The position numbers were made by a program, and so were the translations under genes. Under the pieces are notes generated by a model. The model saw nothing but the letters and a program-made list of their open reading frames with translations, had not been told where the DNA came from and searched no databases. 9,935 nucleotides of DNA from Hyphomicrobiales bacterium. Lineage in GTDB: Bacteria > Pseudomonadota > Alphaproteobacteria > Rhizobiales > Aestuariivirgaceae. The stretch spans positions 1 to 9,935 of the forward strand of contig JALWJW010000392.1 in assembly GCA_026996935.1 (NCBI GenBank). The letters are read 5' to 3'. Within the stretch, counting starts at the first letter, position 1. Every line of letters starts with the position of its first letter. Shown piece after piece: positions 1 through 6,719 of this stretch.

Positions 1-332
1 ATGGTAAACACACCAGCCAGAGATGAAATCGCGGTAAGGGAAATGGATAGTGCTGTATCGCCTTTGGCGATGTGAGTTAAAAGGTTTGAGGTAATACCGC
101 CCGGGCTTGCCGCCAAGATCATAACGCCGATGGCCAACATTGGATCAATGGGGAAAAAATGTAATAGTGAAAAAGCGATAAGGGGCAGCAGTAACAATTG
201 ACAAAATAAGCCAATGCCGATTGATAATGGATGCTTTGCAATGCGGGTGAAATCACTCCAGCTTAAGGTTAAGCCGATAGCGAACATGATGAAGGCAAGG
301 CCCGCAGGTAAAAGAAGCTTTGTTATGAGCAT
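1..332 (-). CDS. Bile acid:sodium symporter (BASS) family transporter, N-terminal part
   Basis: This gene starts at an ATG on the minus strand (base 332) and runs off the left edge of the window, leaving 110 complete codons. The translation is strongly hydrophobic. It contains MFAIGLTLSWSDF at residues 16-28 and ASPGGITSN at 75-83, both hallmarks of the SBF/BASS family (the PGG..SN segment lies near the family's sodium/substrate region). Family members are inner-membrane secondary transporters that move organic anions such as bile acids, pyruvate or pantoate with sodium. The substrate cannot be read from this fragment. The start lies only 3 bases after the menA stop codon, so it is almost certainly the last visible gene of the sco-menG-menA transcript. 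A weak purine-rich stretch (GGGATAAG) precedes the ATG. Family assignment is good; substrate is unknown. Confidence 0.82.
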   Translation of the reverse strand, partial: MLITKLLLPAGLAFIMFAIGLTLSWSDFTRIAKHPLSIGIGLFCQLLLLPLIAFSLLHFFPIDPMLAIGVMILAASPGGITSNLLTHIAKGDTALSISLTAISSLAGVFT

Positions 333-335
333 GAC

Positions 336-1253
336 TTATCCCAGTTTTATACCAACAGCGCCAACGGCATAGAGTACCGAAAAGGCAAATTGTAATTTTG
401 CTGTCTGGATGAGCAGCATGTTTAAATCGAAACCGCTTTTGGCTTGCCAAAATTTATAAATCAAAAATGCGCCGAACGGGAAAACCATCAGAGGTAATAG
501 GTTTGGATCGGTCATTGCTTTGCGCTCTATAATTAACAGCAGGATAAATGGGCTGGCAATAAAACTGGCAAGGAACCATTTTGAGGCTTTTGGCCCTGAT
601 ACAATCGCAAGGGTGCGTCGGCCAGCTTTTTTATCTTCCTGACGATCACGGTGGTTGTTGACCATTAAAACAGCGGCGCCAAAAAAACCTATAGCCAAGC
701 CTAATAATACGGCATTAATGGTGACGGTATTTGTTTGCAAAAAGTAAGTACCAGTAACGGCGATGACACCAAAAAAACCAATAACAAAAACTTCCCCTAA
801 AGGAGAATGTGAAATGGGGTAGGGGCCGCCTGAATAGGCATAACCGCTGGCCAGGGATAAAAGGCCGATAGCCAGAATGGGCCAGCCGCCGATATAGATG
901 AGATAAAACCCGATGCAGGCTGCCAGGGCAAAGCAGCCAATTGCCAGGCGCTTGACATCTGTTGATGAGGCATAGCCCATGGCTGTAACGCGTGGCGGGC
1001 CAAGGCGCGCTGGTGTATCATTGCCTGCTGCCCCGTCGGCGGCATCATTATATAAGTTGGTGCCTGCCTGTATTGCCAGACCCGCAATGAGTGTGAGAAT
1101 GAGGGTGATCGGATTGATAAAACCAAGATCATAAAAAGCCAGACCGGCACCGGCAATAATAGGGCTGGCGGCAATGGTAAGGGTTTTGGGTCGCGAGCCA
1201 ATGACAAGTACATTCCAGGGGGACAATTGTATAGTGCTGGGGCTTGTTGTCAT
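336..1253 (-). CDS. menA: 1,4-dihydroxy-2-naphthoate polyprenyltransferase (MenA)
   Basis: This 305-residue UbiA-superfamily membrane prenyltransferase should attach a polyprenyl chain to 1,4-dihydroxy-2-naphthoate (DHNA), giving demethylmenaquinone. An N-terminal RPKTL (21-25) is typical of MenA rather than UbiA. The two metal-diphosphate motifs are visible: N66-LYND-AADGAAGND (to D79) and NNHRDRQED (199-207), the latter followed by KKAGRRTLAI. Many hydrophobic segments cover the rest, as expected for an integral membrane enzyme, and the length is normal for MenA. The ATG at 1253 overlaps the upstream menG stop as ATGA, a classic sign of translational coupling. The transporter gene follows after 3 bases. 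The alternative, another UbiA-family enzyme such as UbiA or a tocopherol/chlorophyll-type prenyltransferase, fits less well given the RPKTL motif and the menG neighbour. Confidence 0.9.
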   Translation of the reverse strand: MTTSPSTIQLSPWNVLVIGSRPKTLTIAASPIIAGAGLAFYDLGFINPITLILTLIAGLAIQAGTNLYNDAADGAAGNDTPARLGPPRVTAMGYASSTDVKRLAIGCFALAACIGFYLIYIGGWPILAIGLLSLASGYAYSGGPYPISHSPLGEVFVIGFFGVIAVTGTYFLQTNTVTINAVLLGLAIGFFGAAVLMVNNHRDRQEDKKAGRRTLAIVSGPKASKWFLASFIASPFILLLIIERKAMTDPNLLPLMVFPFGAFLIYKFWQAKSGFDLNMLLIQTAKLQFAFSVLYAVGAVGIKLG

Positions 1254-1978
1254 GGGTGATTTACCTCAGATTTTTGTCCTTGGTGGAGGGCGCATATGCC
1301 AAAAGAATAATTGTCAAATTCGACATTTTTAAACCCTGCCTTTGAAAATTGGTGGCATAATTCTCGTTGGTTTGGGAATTTGCGAATGGATTCTATAAGA
1401 TATTGATAGGCCGCCGGTTCGCGAGCAACAAATGCGCCAAGGCGGGGAATGATAGCCCATGAATAAAAGTCATAGAAGGGCTTAAGCCAGAAATTCGGGG
1501 TTGAGAATTCAAGACACAAAAACTGACCACCTGGTTTTAAACAACGATTTATTTCTTTTAGAACCACATCAAGATCGGTCATGTTGCGTAAGCCAAATGA
1601 CAGGGTAATAACATCAATAGAATTATCGGCAAAGGGCATATCCTCGCCAGTGGCAACCAGCCAGTCTAATGGCAAATCCAATTTATCTTTACCGGCCTGT
1701 ATCATTTGTTTGCTTGCATCGACAATAATAACGGGAGTGCCTTTTGCCTGATAAATTTTAGCACCAACATCTCCTGTGCCACCGGCAAGGTCTACGATGA
1801 TGGCGTTTTCTGGTGCAGACAGTTTTTTGACAAGATTTCGCTTCCATAAACGATGAATGCCAAAACTCATCAAGTCATTCATCAGGTCATAGCGTGAAGC
1901 GATGGTGGCAAAGACATGCGAAATCCTTTTCTTTCGTTCCTGTTGGGTGACAGTTTGGTAGCCAAATGTTTCGCGCAT
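1250..1978 (-). CDS. ubiE: Demethylmenaquinone / 2-polyprenyl-6-methoxybenzoquinol C-methyltransferase (UbiE/MenG)
   Basis: This 242-residue class I SAM-dependent methyltransferase has the UbiE/COQ5 family layout. It shows the N-terminal signature YDLMNDLMSFGIHRLWK (30-46), SAM-binding motif I VDLAGGTGD (62-70), an acidic strand-end residue in IIVDAS (84-89), LSFGLRNM (126-133) and the post-motif KPGGQFLCLEFS (148-159). UbiE-type enzymes methylate the ring of demethylmenaquinone, and in many proteobacteria also the ubiquinone precursor. Sequence alone does not separate the two roles. Because the stop overlaps the menA start by 4 bases (1250-1253), a menaquinone role is favoured. A weak AGAAAG Shine-Dalgarno-like run precedes the start at 1978. 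The gap to the upstream sco stop is 31 bases, consistent with one transcript. Confidence 0.9.
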   Translation of the reverse strand: MRETFGYQTVTQQERKKRISHVFATIASRYDLMNDLMSFGIHRLWKRNLVKKLSAPENAIIVDLAGGTGDVGAKIYQAKGTPVIIVDASKQMIQAGKDKLDLPLDWLVATGEDMPFADNSIDVITLSFGLRNMTDLDVVLKEINRCLKPGGQFLCLEFSTPNFWLKPFYDFYSWAIIPRLGAFVAREPAAYQYLIESIRKFPNQRELCHQFSKAGFKNVEFDNYSFGICALHQGQKSEVNHP

Positions 1979-2009
1979 GATGACTTTCTAAATGATATGT
2001 CTGAAAAAT

Positions 2010-2633
2010 TTATTTTTTTGGTTTTGACTTGGCAAGTATGGTGCGTATTTTTGCGGCCATTTGCTTTGATGTGGTAGCGTGAGAAAAACGGGTAATGAAT
2101 TTACCATCTGGTCCCATAAGGAAAACGGAAGATGTGTGATCGACAGTATAATCATCATTTATACCCCCGTTTTCTGATACTTTTTTAAAACGCACACGGT
2201 ATTTTTTTGCAACAGAATTAATGGCTACTTCGCTTCCTGTCAGGCCGATTAAACGAGGATGGAAGGCTGCAACATATTCGCGTAGTACGTTAACAGTGTC
2301 GCGTTGAGGGTCAATTGAAATGAAGATTGGTTGAATGACATCACTATCTTTGCCGAGTAAATCAAGGGCGTGGGCAATCGTCTGCAGACTGGTGGGGCAA
2401 ATGTCGGGGCAATAGGTATAGCCGAAATATATCAGCATGAATTTGCCTTTAAAATCTTCATCGGTAACGATTTTCCCTCTTTGATCTTGCAACATAAACC
2501 GCCCGCCAGTGGTAACTTTGGACGCAGTGACTGTGTCAGCACTAGCGGTCCCTGCTTGTATAGAAAGACCAGCAAAAGAGCCGATAATAATGAACATGGA
2601 AGTGATAAAGACGGAGAATAATTTGCGCGTCAT
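2010..2633 (-). CDS. SCO1/SenC/PrrC family periplasmic copper chaperone
   Basis: I choose the ATG at 2633, giving 207 residues, because it begins a clean export signal: MTRK, then a hydrophobic core, then GTASA near residue 31. An upstream in-frame ATG at 2708 would add 25 polar residues in front of the signal and would run across the intergenic regulatory site. The mature part is a thioredoxin-like SCO domain with the metal-binding pair YCPDIC (C75 and C79) and the distal histidine in VDHTS (H166), plus the usual FGYTYCPDICPTSL and SIDPQRDT segments. SCO proteins deliver copper to, or reduce the cysteines of, CuA sites in cytochrome oxidases. Here, divergent from nosZ, a role in the CuA centre of NosZ is a reasonable inference. 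It heads the minus-strand sco-menG-menA-transporter operon. Attachment to the membrane versus free periplasmic release is uncertain. Confidence 0.88.
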   Translation of the reverse strand: MTRKLFSVFITSMFIIIGSFAGLSIQAGTASADTVTASKVTTGGRFMLQDQRGKIVTDEDFKGKFMLIYFGYTYCPDICPTSLQTIAHALDLLGKDSDVIQPIFISIDPQRDTVNVLREYVAAFHPRLIGLTGSEVAINSVAKKYRVRFKKVSENGGINDDYTVDHTSSVFLMGPDGKFITRFSHATTSKQMAAKIRTILAKSKPKK

Positions 2634-2675
2634 GGGATCCGCTTTCTTTGTATCTGATGTAAGTTTGTTGCCGAA

Positions 2676-2681
2676 CCTATA
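2676..2681 (-). promoter_or_regulatory. Candidate -10 element of the sco-menG-menA operon
   Basis: Read on the minus strand this is TATAGG, inside GTTATAGG, a 4-of-6 match to TATAAT. It would place transcription start near 2669, about 36 bases before the sco ATG and about 40 bases from the centre of the FNR-like palindrome. That spacing suits a class II FNR/CRP-type activated promoter, which needs no -35 box. This is inferred from pattern and spacing only. Confidence 0.35.
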
Positions 2682-2701
2682 ACAAATAAAATATTTCCCA
2701 C

Positions 2702-2715
2702 ATGACAATTATCAA
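2702..2715. promoter_or_regulatory. FNR/Nnr/Dnr-type operator between the divergent operons
   Basis: The sequence ATGACAATTATCAA contains the perfect core palindrome TGAC-AATT-ATCA (a TGAY-N4-RTCA site). Its outer bases match TTGAT-N4-ATCAA fully on the right half and in three of five positions on the left. This is the binding pattern of CRP/FNR-family regulators that sense low oxygen (FNR/Anr) or nitric oxide (Nnr/Dnr), the usual activators of nos genes. It sits about 121 bases upstream of the nosZ ATG and 75 bases from the sco ATG. Which family member binds cannot be told from the site. Confidence 0.6.
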
Positions 2716-2736
2716 GGATCACTTGTTTTAGGAGCG

Positions 2737-2742
2737 TAAAGT
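2737..2742 (+). promoter_or_regulatory. Candidate -10 element of the nosZ operon
   Basis: TAAAGT matches TATAAT at 4 of 6 positions. A start point near 2749 would lie about 40 bases from the centre of the FNR-like site, as in class II activated promoters, and would give an untranslated leader of about 81 bases. The remainder of the leader shows no convincing hairpin or riboswitch. This is an inference from spacing. Confidence 0.35.
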
Positions 2743-2820
2743 TCAGCCCGCAGGGGTTTGCTTTATCTCACGAGGGGAAAGTCGTTTGATTTGTGCAGGC
2801 GCCGTTTAATCTTAAGAATC

Positions 2821-2824
2821 GGAG
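2821..2824 (+). promoter_or_regulatory. Ribosome binding site of nosZ
   Basis: GGAG lies 5 bases before the ATG at 2830 and 8 bases before a second ATG at 2833. It fixes the nosZ start here, just before the signal peptide, rather than at the in-frame TTG at 2758, which would put 24 arginine-rich residues in front of the signal. Confidence 0.75.
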
Positions 2825-2829
2825 AAGCA

Positions 2830-5127
2830 ATGATGAAGAAGAAATCATTTGCCAAATTTCTGACAACAGCGACAGTGTCGCTTGGGTTAGCAGGAATGGC
2901 TGCATCTGCATGGGCGGGAAGCCTTGAAGATGTAATGAAGGCGCGTGGCTTGACGCAGAAAGATCTGCTCGCAGCGGCGAAAACTTATACACCAACAGGT
3001 GGGCGCGATGAATTTGTCGTATTCTCTTCAGGCGGCCAGAGCGGCCAAGTGATAGTATATGGCATTCCATCAATGCGTATTTTGAAATACATTGGTGTGT
3101 TCACCCCTGAACCGTGGCAGGGTTATGGTTTTGATGATGAGTCAAAGGCTGTACTTGCTCAAGGTAAAATTAAAGGTAAAACGATTAACTTTGGCGATAC
3201 GCACCATCCTGCAATATCTGAAACCAATGGTAGTACTGATGGGCAATATTTGTTTATCAATGATAAAGCCAACCCTCGTTTGGCTGTGATTGATCTGAAG
3301 GATTTTGAGACAAAACAGATCGTCGTCAATCCTATCATGAAATCTGAACATGGTGGTGCTTTTGCTTCGCCCAATACTGACTATATAATGGAAGCATCGC
3401 AGTATCCTGCCCCGTTCGAAAATGGATATGTGCCTCTCTCTAAATTTAATGAGAAATATCGTGGTCTGGTGTCTTACTGGAAGTTTAACCGTAAAGAAGG
3501 TCGGATAGATCCAACAAAATCCTTCTCTGTTGAATTGCCACCATATTCTCAGGATCTATCTGATTTTGGTAAAGGCCCATCTGATGGTTGGTCATTTACC
3601 AACTCTTTCTGTACAGAACGCTATGTTGGCGGGATTGAAAAAGGTCGGCCTCCGTTTGAAGCGGGTTGTTCGCAAAAAGATACTGACTTTGTTCATATGA
3701 TCAATTGGAAGAAAGCGGCTGAATTATTTGCTGCCGGTAAAACCAAAAAGGTCAATGGCATGGACGTGATCATGATGGATACAGCGATTAAGGAAGGCAT
3801 TTTGTTCCTTATTCCTGAACCAAAATCTCCACACGGTGTTGATGTGACACCAGATGGTAAATACTTTATTGTTGCCGGTAAGCTTGATACTCACGCTTCG
3901 GTTTATGATTTTGCTAAAATCAAAGCTTTGATTGATGCAAAAGATTTTGCCGGTAAGGACCCATATGGTATCCCCATTCTTGATCTGAAAAAATCATTGC
4001 ACACGCAAGTGCAGGTTGGTCTTGGTCCTCTGCACAATCAATATGATTCCAAAAAATGTATTGTTTACACATCTATTTATGTGGATTCACAAATTACAAA
4101 ATGGGATTATTGTGAAGGTAAAGTGCTCGATAAAATCAATATTCACTATAATGTTGGTCACTTGATGAGCATGGAAGGTGATACTGCCAATCCAAAAGGC
4201 AAGTATCTTGTTTCATTAAATAAGCTGGCGATTGACCGGTTTAATCCTGTTGGACCTTTGCATCCGCAAAATCACCAGTTGATTGATATTTCCGGCGACA
4301 AAATGCAGTTGCTTTATGATATGCCAATTCCTCTTGGTGAACCTCACTATGCGGTAGCAATTCAGGCTTCAAAACTAAAACCAAAAGTACGCTATAAACT
4401 TGGTTGGGATAGTCGTACAGACAAAAAATCTCCTTATCGTACTCGTCCGGGCCGGGAAAAGATCGTCAAGAAAGATGGTGTAACCCATGTTTATGGTACG
4501 CTAATTCGTTCTCATATCACGCCTGAAATTATCGAGGTTGAAGAAGGTGAAACAGTTTCATTACACTTTACAAACGTAGAGCGCGCTGAAGATGAAACAC
4601 ATGGTTTTGCAATCAATAACTTTGATGTCAACTTGTCAGTTGAACCTGGAAAAACCGTTTCCTTTACCTTTAAGGCTGATAAACCTGGCGTGTATCCTTA
4701 CTATTGCACCGAATTCTGTTCAGCACTTCACCTTGAAATGCAGGGCTATCTGCTGGTACGTCCAAAAGGTGTGAAAGCTTCTGATGCGGCTGTTTCTGAA
4801 GGTCAAACCTATACGAAAGCTGACTATGACAAACAACTGAAAAACAATATCGCCACTCAAGGTGTGATTGATAGTGTTGTTGGTTATATCACTTCTCGTA
4901 ACTTCAAAAGCTTTAAGCCAGTTGTTGCGTTGGTTGAAGATGCGACTGATCAGTTGAATTTTGCTGCTGATGCAAAGAAAAAGTCTGAAGCGTTTGCTGC
5001 GAAGAAAGACTACAATAATGCAACGCTTTGGGCCCAGCAATGGTTCCAATATCAAGTGAAAGCTGCCGATATTGGGCTTCGTGCCAAAACTTATTTGGAT
5101 GAACACGGCGCTGTTGTTGTGAAGTAA
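2830..5127 (+). CDS. nosZ: Nitrous oxide reductase NosZ, clade II (Sec-type)
   Basis: NosZ reduces N2O to N2 in the periplasm. The 765-residue product begins with a Sec-type signal peptide (MMKKKSF, cleavage likely after AWA at residue 29) and has no twin-arginine motif, which is the mark of clade II enzymes. The seven histidines expected for the CuZ cluster can be assigned: H125 and H126 (DTHHP), H174 (SEHGG), H289 (FVHM), H335 (SPHGV), H402 (GPLHN) and H444 (VGHLM). The C-terminal cupredoxin domain carries the CuA ligands H591 (ETHGF), C626, C630, H634 and M637, in CTEFCSALHLEM. The clade I tryptophan between the cysteines is glutamate here. After about residue 647 comes a 120-residue, probably helical tail with no CXXCH motif, unlike the haem-fused NosZ of Wolinella. 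First gene of the operon. The assignment is secure; the role of the tail is not known. Confidence 0.97.
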   Translation: MMKKKSFAKFLTTATVSLGLAGMAASAWAGSLEDVMKARGLTQKDLLAAAKTYTPTGGRDEFVVFSSGGQSGQVIVYGIPSMRILKYIGVFTPEPWQGYGFDDESKAVLAQGKIKGKTINFGDTHHPAISETNGSTDGQYLFINDKANPRLAVIDLKDFETKQIVVNPIMKSEHGGAFASPNTDYIMEASQYPAPFENGYVPLSKFNEKYRGLVSYWKFNRKEGRIDPTKSFSVELPPYSQDLSDFGKGPSDGWSFTNSFCTERYVGGIEKGRPPFEAGCSQKDTDFVHMINWKKAAELFAAGKTKKVNGMDVIMMDTAIKEGILFLIPEPKSPHGVDVTPDGKYFIVAGKLDTHASVYDFAKIKALIDAKDFAGKDPYGIPILDLKKSLHTQVQVGLGPLHNQYDSKKCIVYTSIYVDSQITKWDYCEGKVLDKINIHYNVGHLMSMEGDTANPKGKYLVSLNKLAIDRFNPVGPLHPQNHQLIDISGDKMQLLYDMPIPLGEPHYAVAIQASKLKPKVRYKLGWDSRTDKKSPYRTRPGREKIVKKDGVTHVYGTLIRSHITPEIIEVEEGETVSLHFTNVERAEDETHGFAINNFDVNLSVEPGKTVSFTFKADKPGVYPYYCTEFCSALHLEMQGYLLVRPKGVKASDAAVSEGQTYTKADYDKQLKNNIATQGVIDSVVGYITSRNFKSFKPVVALVEDATDQLNFAADAKKKSEAFAAKKDYNNATLWAQQWFQYQVKAADIGLRAKTYLDEHGAVVVK

Positions 5128-5143
5128 CCTGCAAACACAAGTG

Positions 5144-5172
5144 AACCAGGGAGAATTGTCTCCCTGGTTTTC
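5144..5172 (+). terminator. Hairpin after nosZ, likely partial terminator or mRNA 3'-end stabiliser
   Basis: AACCAGGGAG (5144-5153) pairs perfectly with CTCCCTGGTT (5160-5169). One further A-T pair leaves a four-base ATTG loop. The stem runs into TTTTC, a short U-run. This could end a share of transcripts after nosZ or protect the nosZ mRNA, giving more NosZ than downstream proteins. The short U-tract suggests incomplete termination. Confidence 0.6.
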
Positions 5173-5190
5173 TCATTGGATGGACTTAAA

Positions 5191-5904
5191 ATGAAAAAAA
5201 CATCTCTTTTGATTTCAACGGCGGTTATGGCATCTGCATTTGTTGCTGTGCCAAATTTTGTTATTGATCCTATCAGCATGTCGTCTCAGGCGGTTGCTGA
5301 GCAGGTGAAGAAAAAGAAACGTCACCCTGGAAAACGTCTTTATATGCGCAAAACCTGCATGGCCTGTCATGGTAAAGGCGGTGCGCGCCCTATTCAAAAT
5401 TACCCCAGTGTTTCTGCGCAGCCGGAAAAATATATTGCAACACAAATTAAAGACATTCTTTCTGGAAAGCGGGTTGGCAGTAAAGATGAGAATGGCAATG
5501 TACGTACAGCGCCGATGACCGGATCATTAATTACATCTGAAGGTAAGCTGCGGATTTCTGATGATGAAATTAAACAAATTGCTAATTGGTTATCTACCCA
5601 GCCGCCAGCAAAAGTTAAGCCATTGGAAACACCTTTAAGCGCAGATCAAATTACTGCGGCCAAAAAGCTTTATAAAAAGAAATGTCGCGCCTGTCATGGT
5701 AAGGGAGCGTTAAAACCGCTGAAGAATTACCCTGTCATTGCAGGTCAAAACAAGGCGTACATCATCGCTCAGGTCAATGATGTGAAAAACAAAATACGCA
5801 AGAATGGCAAAATCAAGTCAATGTACCCAATGGTTAAAAAACTTACGGATGATCAAATTGAGCTGCTTGCCTCTTATTTATCACAGATTGATCGGTCGAA
5901 ATAA
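5191..5904 (+). CDS. Periplasmic dihaem cytochrome c (c4/c553-like, lysine-rich)
   Basis: This is a 237-residue exported cytochrome with two CXXCH haem sites, CMACH (56-60) and CRACH (165-169). The two halves look like an internal duplication: each has CHGKG, then (K/Q)NYP, then a helix and a segment that can offer an axial methionine (APMTG in the first half, MYPMV in the second). This matches cytochrome c4/c553-type class I domains. The ATG at 5191 is preferred to the TTG at 5176. It is preceded by GGA and opens a signal sequence (MKKTSLLIST...) with likely cleavage near AVAEQ around residue 36. The mature protein is very lysine-rich, for example KKKKRHPGKR after the signal. Lying between nosZ and the second cytochrome, it is a likely electron donor to CuA of NosZ, filling the place of NosC-type cytochromes. 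That role is inference. Confidence 0.88.
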   Translation: MKKTSLLISTAVMASAFVAVPNFVIDPISMSSQAVAEQVKKKKRHPGKRLYMRKTCMACHGKGGARPIQNYPSVSAQPEKYIATQIKDILSGKRVGSKDENGNVRTAPMTGSLITSEGKLRISDDEIKQIANWLSTQPPAKVKPLETPLSADQITAAKKLYKKKCRACHGKGALKPLKNYPVIAGQNKAYIIAQVNDVKNKIRKNGKIKSMYPMVKKLTDDQIELLASYLSQIDRSK

Positions 5905-5938
5905 TTCGCGCTGGATAGATAAATTAATTCTTTTAATT

Positions 5939-5943
5939 GGAGA
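5939..5943 (+). promoter_or_regulatory. Ribosome binding site of second cytochrome gene
   Basis: GGAGA lies 5 bases before the ATG at 5949 and selects it over the in-frame TTG at 5937, which overlaps the site itself. The signal peptide begins at this ATG. Confidence 0.7.
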
Positions 5944-5948
5944 CAAAT

Positions 5949-6713
5949 ATGAAAAAAACAGCCTTATTTATAACAACGGCTTTTACCGCCAGCATGATTG
6001 CAGGTGTCGCTGCATATGCCGGCTGGAATGAAGGTGGTGGTGAACAGGATGAAGCCACAAAAATATATATGACATTTGAGAAAAAAACTGAGGCAGAGAA
6101 AAAGAAAATTCATGAAGATGGCATCGCAGTTTATGAAGTGTGTTCAGCCTGTCATTTGACTGAAGGTTGGGGTACTAAAGATGGTACATTCCCACAACTT
6201 GCCGGTCAGCCTGCAACAGTGATTATTAAACAATTGGCCGATATTCGTGGCAAACACCGTGATAATCCGACAATGTATCCGTTTGCATTGCCGAAAGAAA
6301 TTAAGAATGCGGCCCCCGAAGTTGGTGGTGGTCCCTATGCGATTGCTGCTGTGGCGGAATATATTTCTAAACTTCCAATGAACCCGGACAATGGTGTAGG
6401 TGCTGGTGATAATCTTGAGCATGGTGCTAAACTATACAAAGAAAACTGTGTGAAATGCCATGGCGATAGAGGCCAGGGCAGTAAGGAAAAATATTATCCG
6501 CGCATTCAAGGCCAGCACTATAAATATCTGCTGCGCCAGTTTGAATGGATCAGAGATGGCAAGCGTCGTAATGCCAACCCTGAGATGGTTAAACAAATCA
6601 AGGGCTTTACCAATAAAGACATGAAAGACGTGGTTGATTATGTTTCCCGTCTTAAGCCACCTAAAGCTGATTTGGCCCCATCAAAAGACTGGTTAAATCC
6701 AGACTTTGACTAA
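5949..6713 (+). CDS. Periplasmic dihaem cytochrome c (c4-like)
   Basis: This is a 254-residue exported protein. The signal peptide MKKTALFITT... probably ends at AAYA (residue 24). Two haem motifs are present, CSACH (65-69) and CVKCH (167-171). The second domain, with CHGDRGQG, YPRIQGQHYKYL and IRDGKRRN, closely resembles cytochrome c4. The first domain has FPQLAGQPA and possible axial methionines around MYPF. The segment between signal and first haem is charged (KKTEAEKKKIHEDG). It follows the other dihaem cytochrome by 44 bases and ends just before a strong hairpin terminator, so nosZ and the two cytochrome genes could form their own transcript. A role passing electrons from NosG/NosH or a quinol-cytochrome c reductase to NosZ is likely from context only. 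The two proteins are related but clearly distinct. Confidence 0.88.
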   Translation: MKKTALFITTAFTASMIAGVAAYAGWNEGGGEQDEATKIYMTFEKKTEAEKKKIHEDGIAVYEVCSACHLTEGWGTKDGTFPQLAGQPATVIIKQLADIRGKHRDNPTMYPFALPKEIKNAAPEVGGGPYAIAAVAEYISKLPMNPDNGVGAGDNLEHGAKLYKENCVKCHGDRGQGSKEKYYPRIQGQHYKYLLRQFEWIRDGKRRNANPEMVKQIKGFTNKDMKDVVDYVSRLKPPKADLAPSKDWLNPDFD

Positions 6714-6719
6714 ATGAAC

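Noticed and set aside
797..1213. 138-codon minus-strand frame inside menA
   Set aside because: It lies in another frame of a clear menA, with low-complexity Pro/Ala/Gln composition and no family signature.
2634..2708. Upstream ATG for the sco gene (25 extra residues)
   Set aside because: The extension is polar, precedes the signal peptide, and overlaps the candidate promoter and operator.
2758..2829. N-terminal extension of nosZ from an in-frame TTG
   Set aside because: It would place 24 arginine-rich residues ahead of a clean Sec signal. The GGAG at 2821 points to the ATG at 2830.
4720..5176. Overlapping open frames on the minus strand opposite the end of nosZ
   Set aside because: They mirror well-conserved nosZ coding sequence, resemble no family I know and lack ribosome binding sites. 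They are treated as chance open frames.
5922..5938. AATTAA/TTAATT inverted repeat between the cytochrome genes
   Set aside because: Six A-T pairs only, too weak for a terminator and likely by chance in AT-rich spacer.
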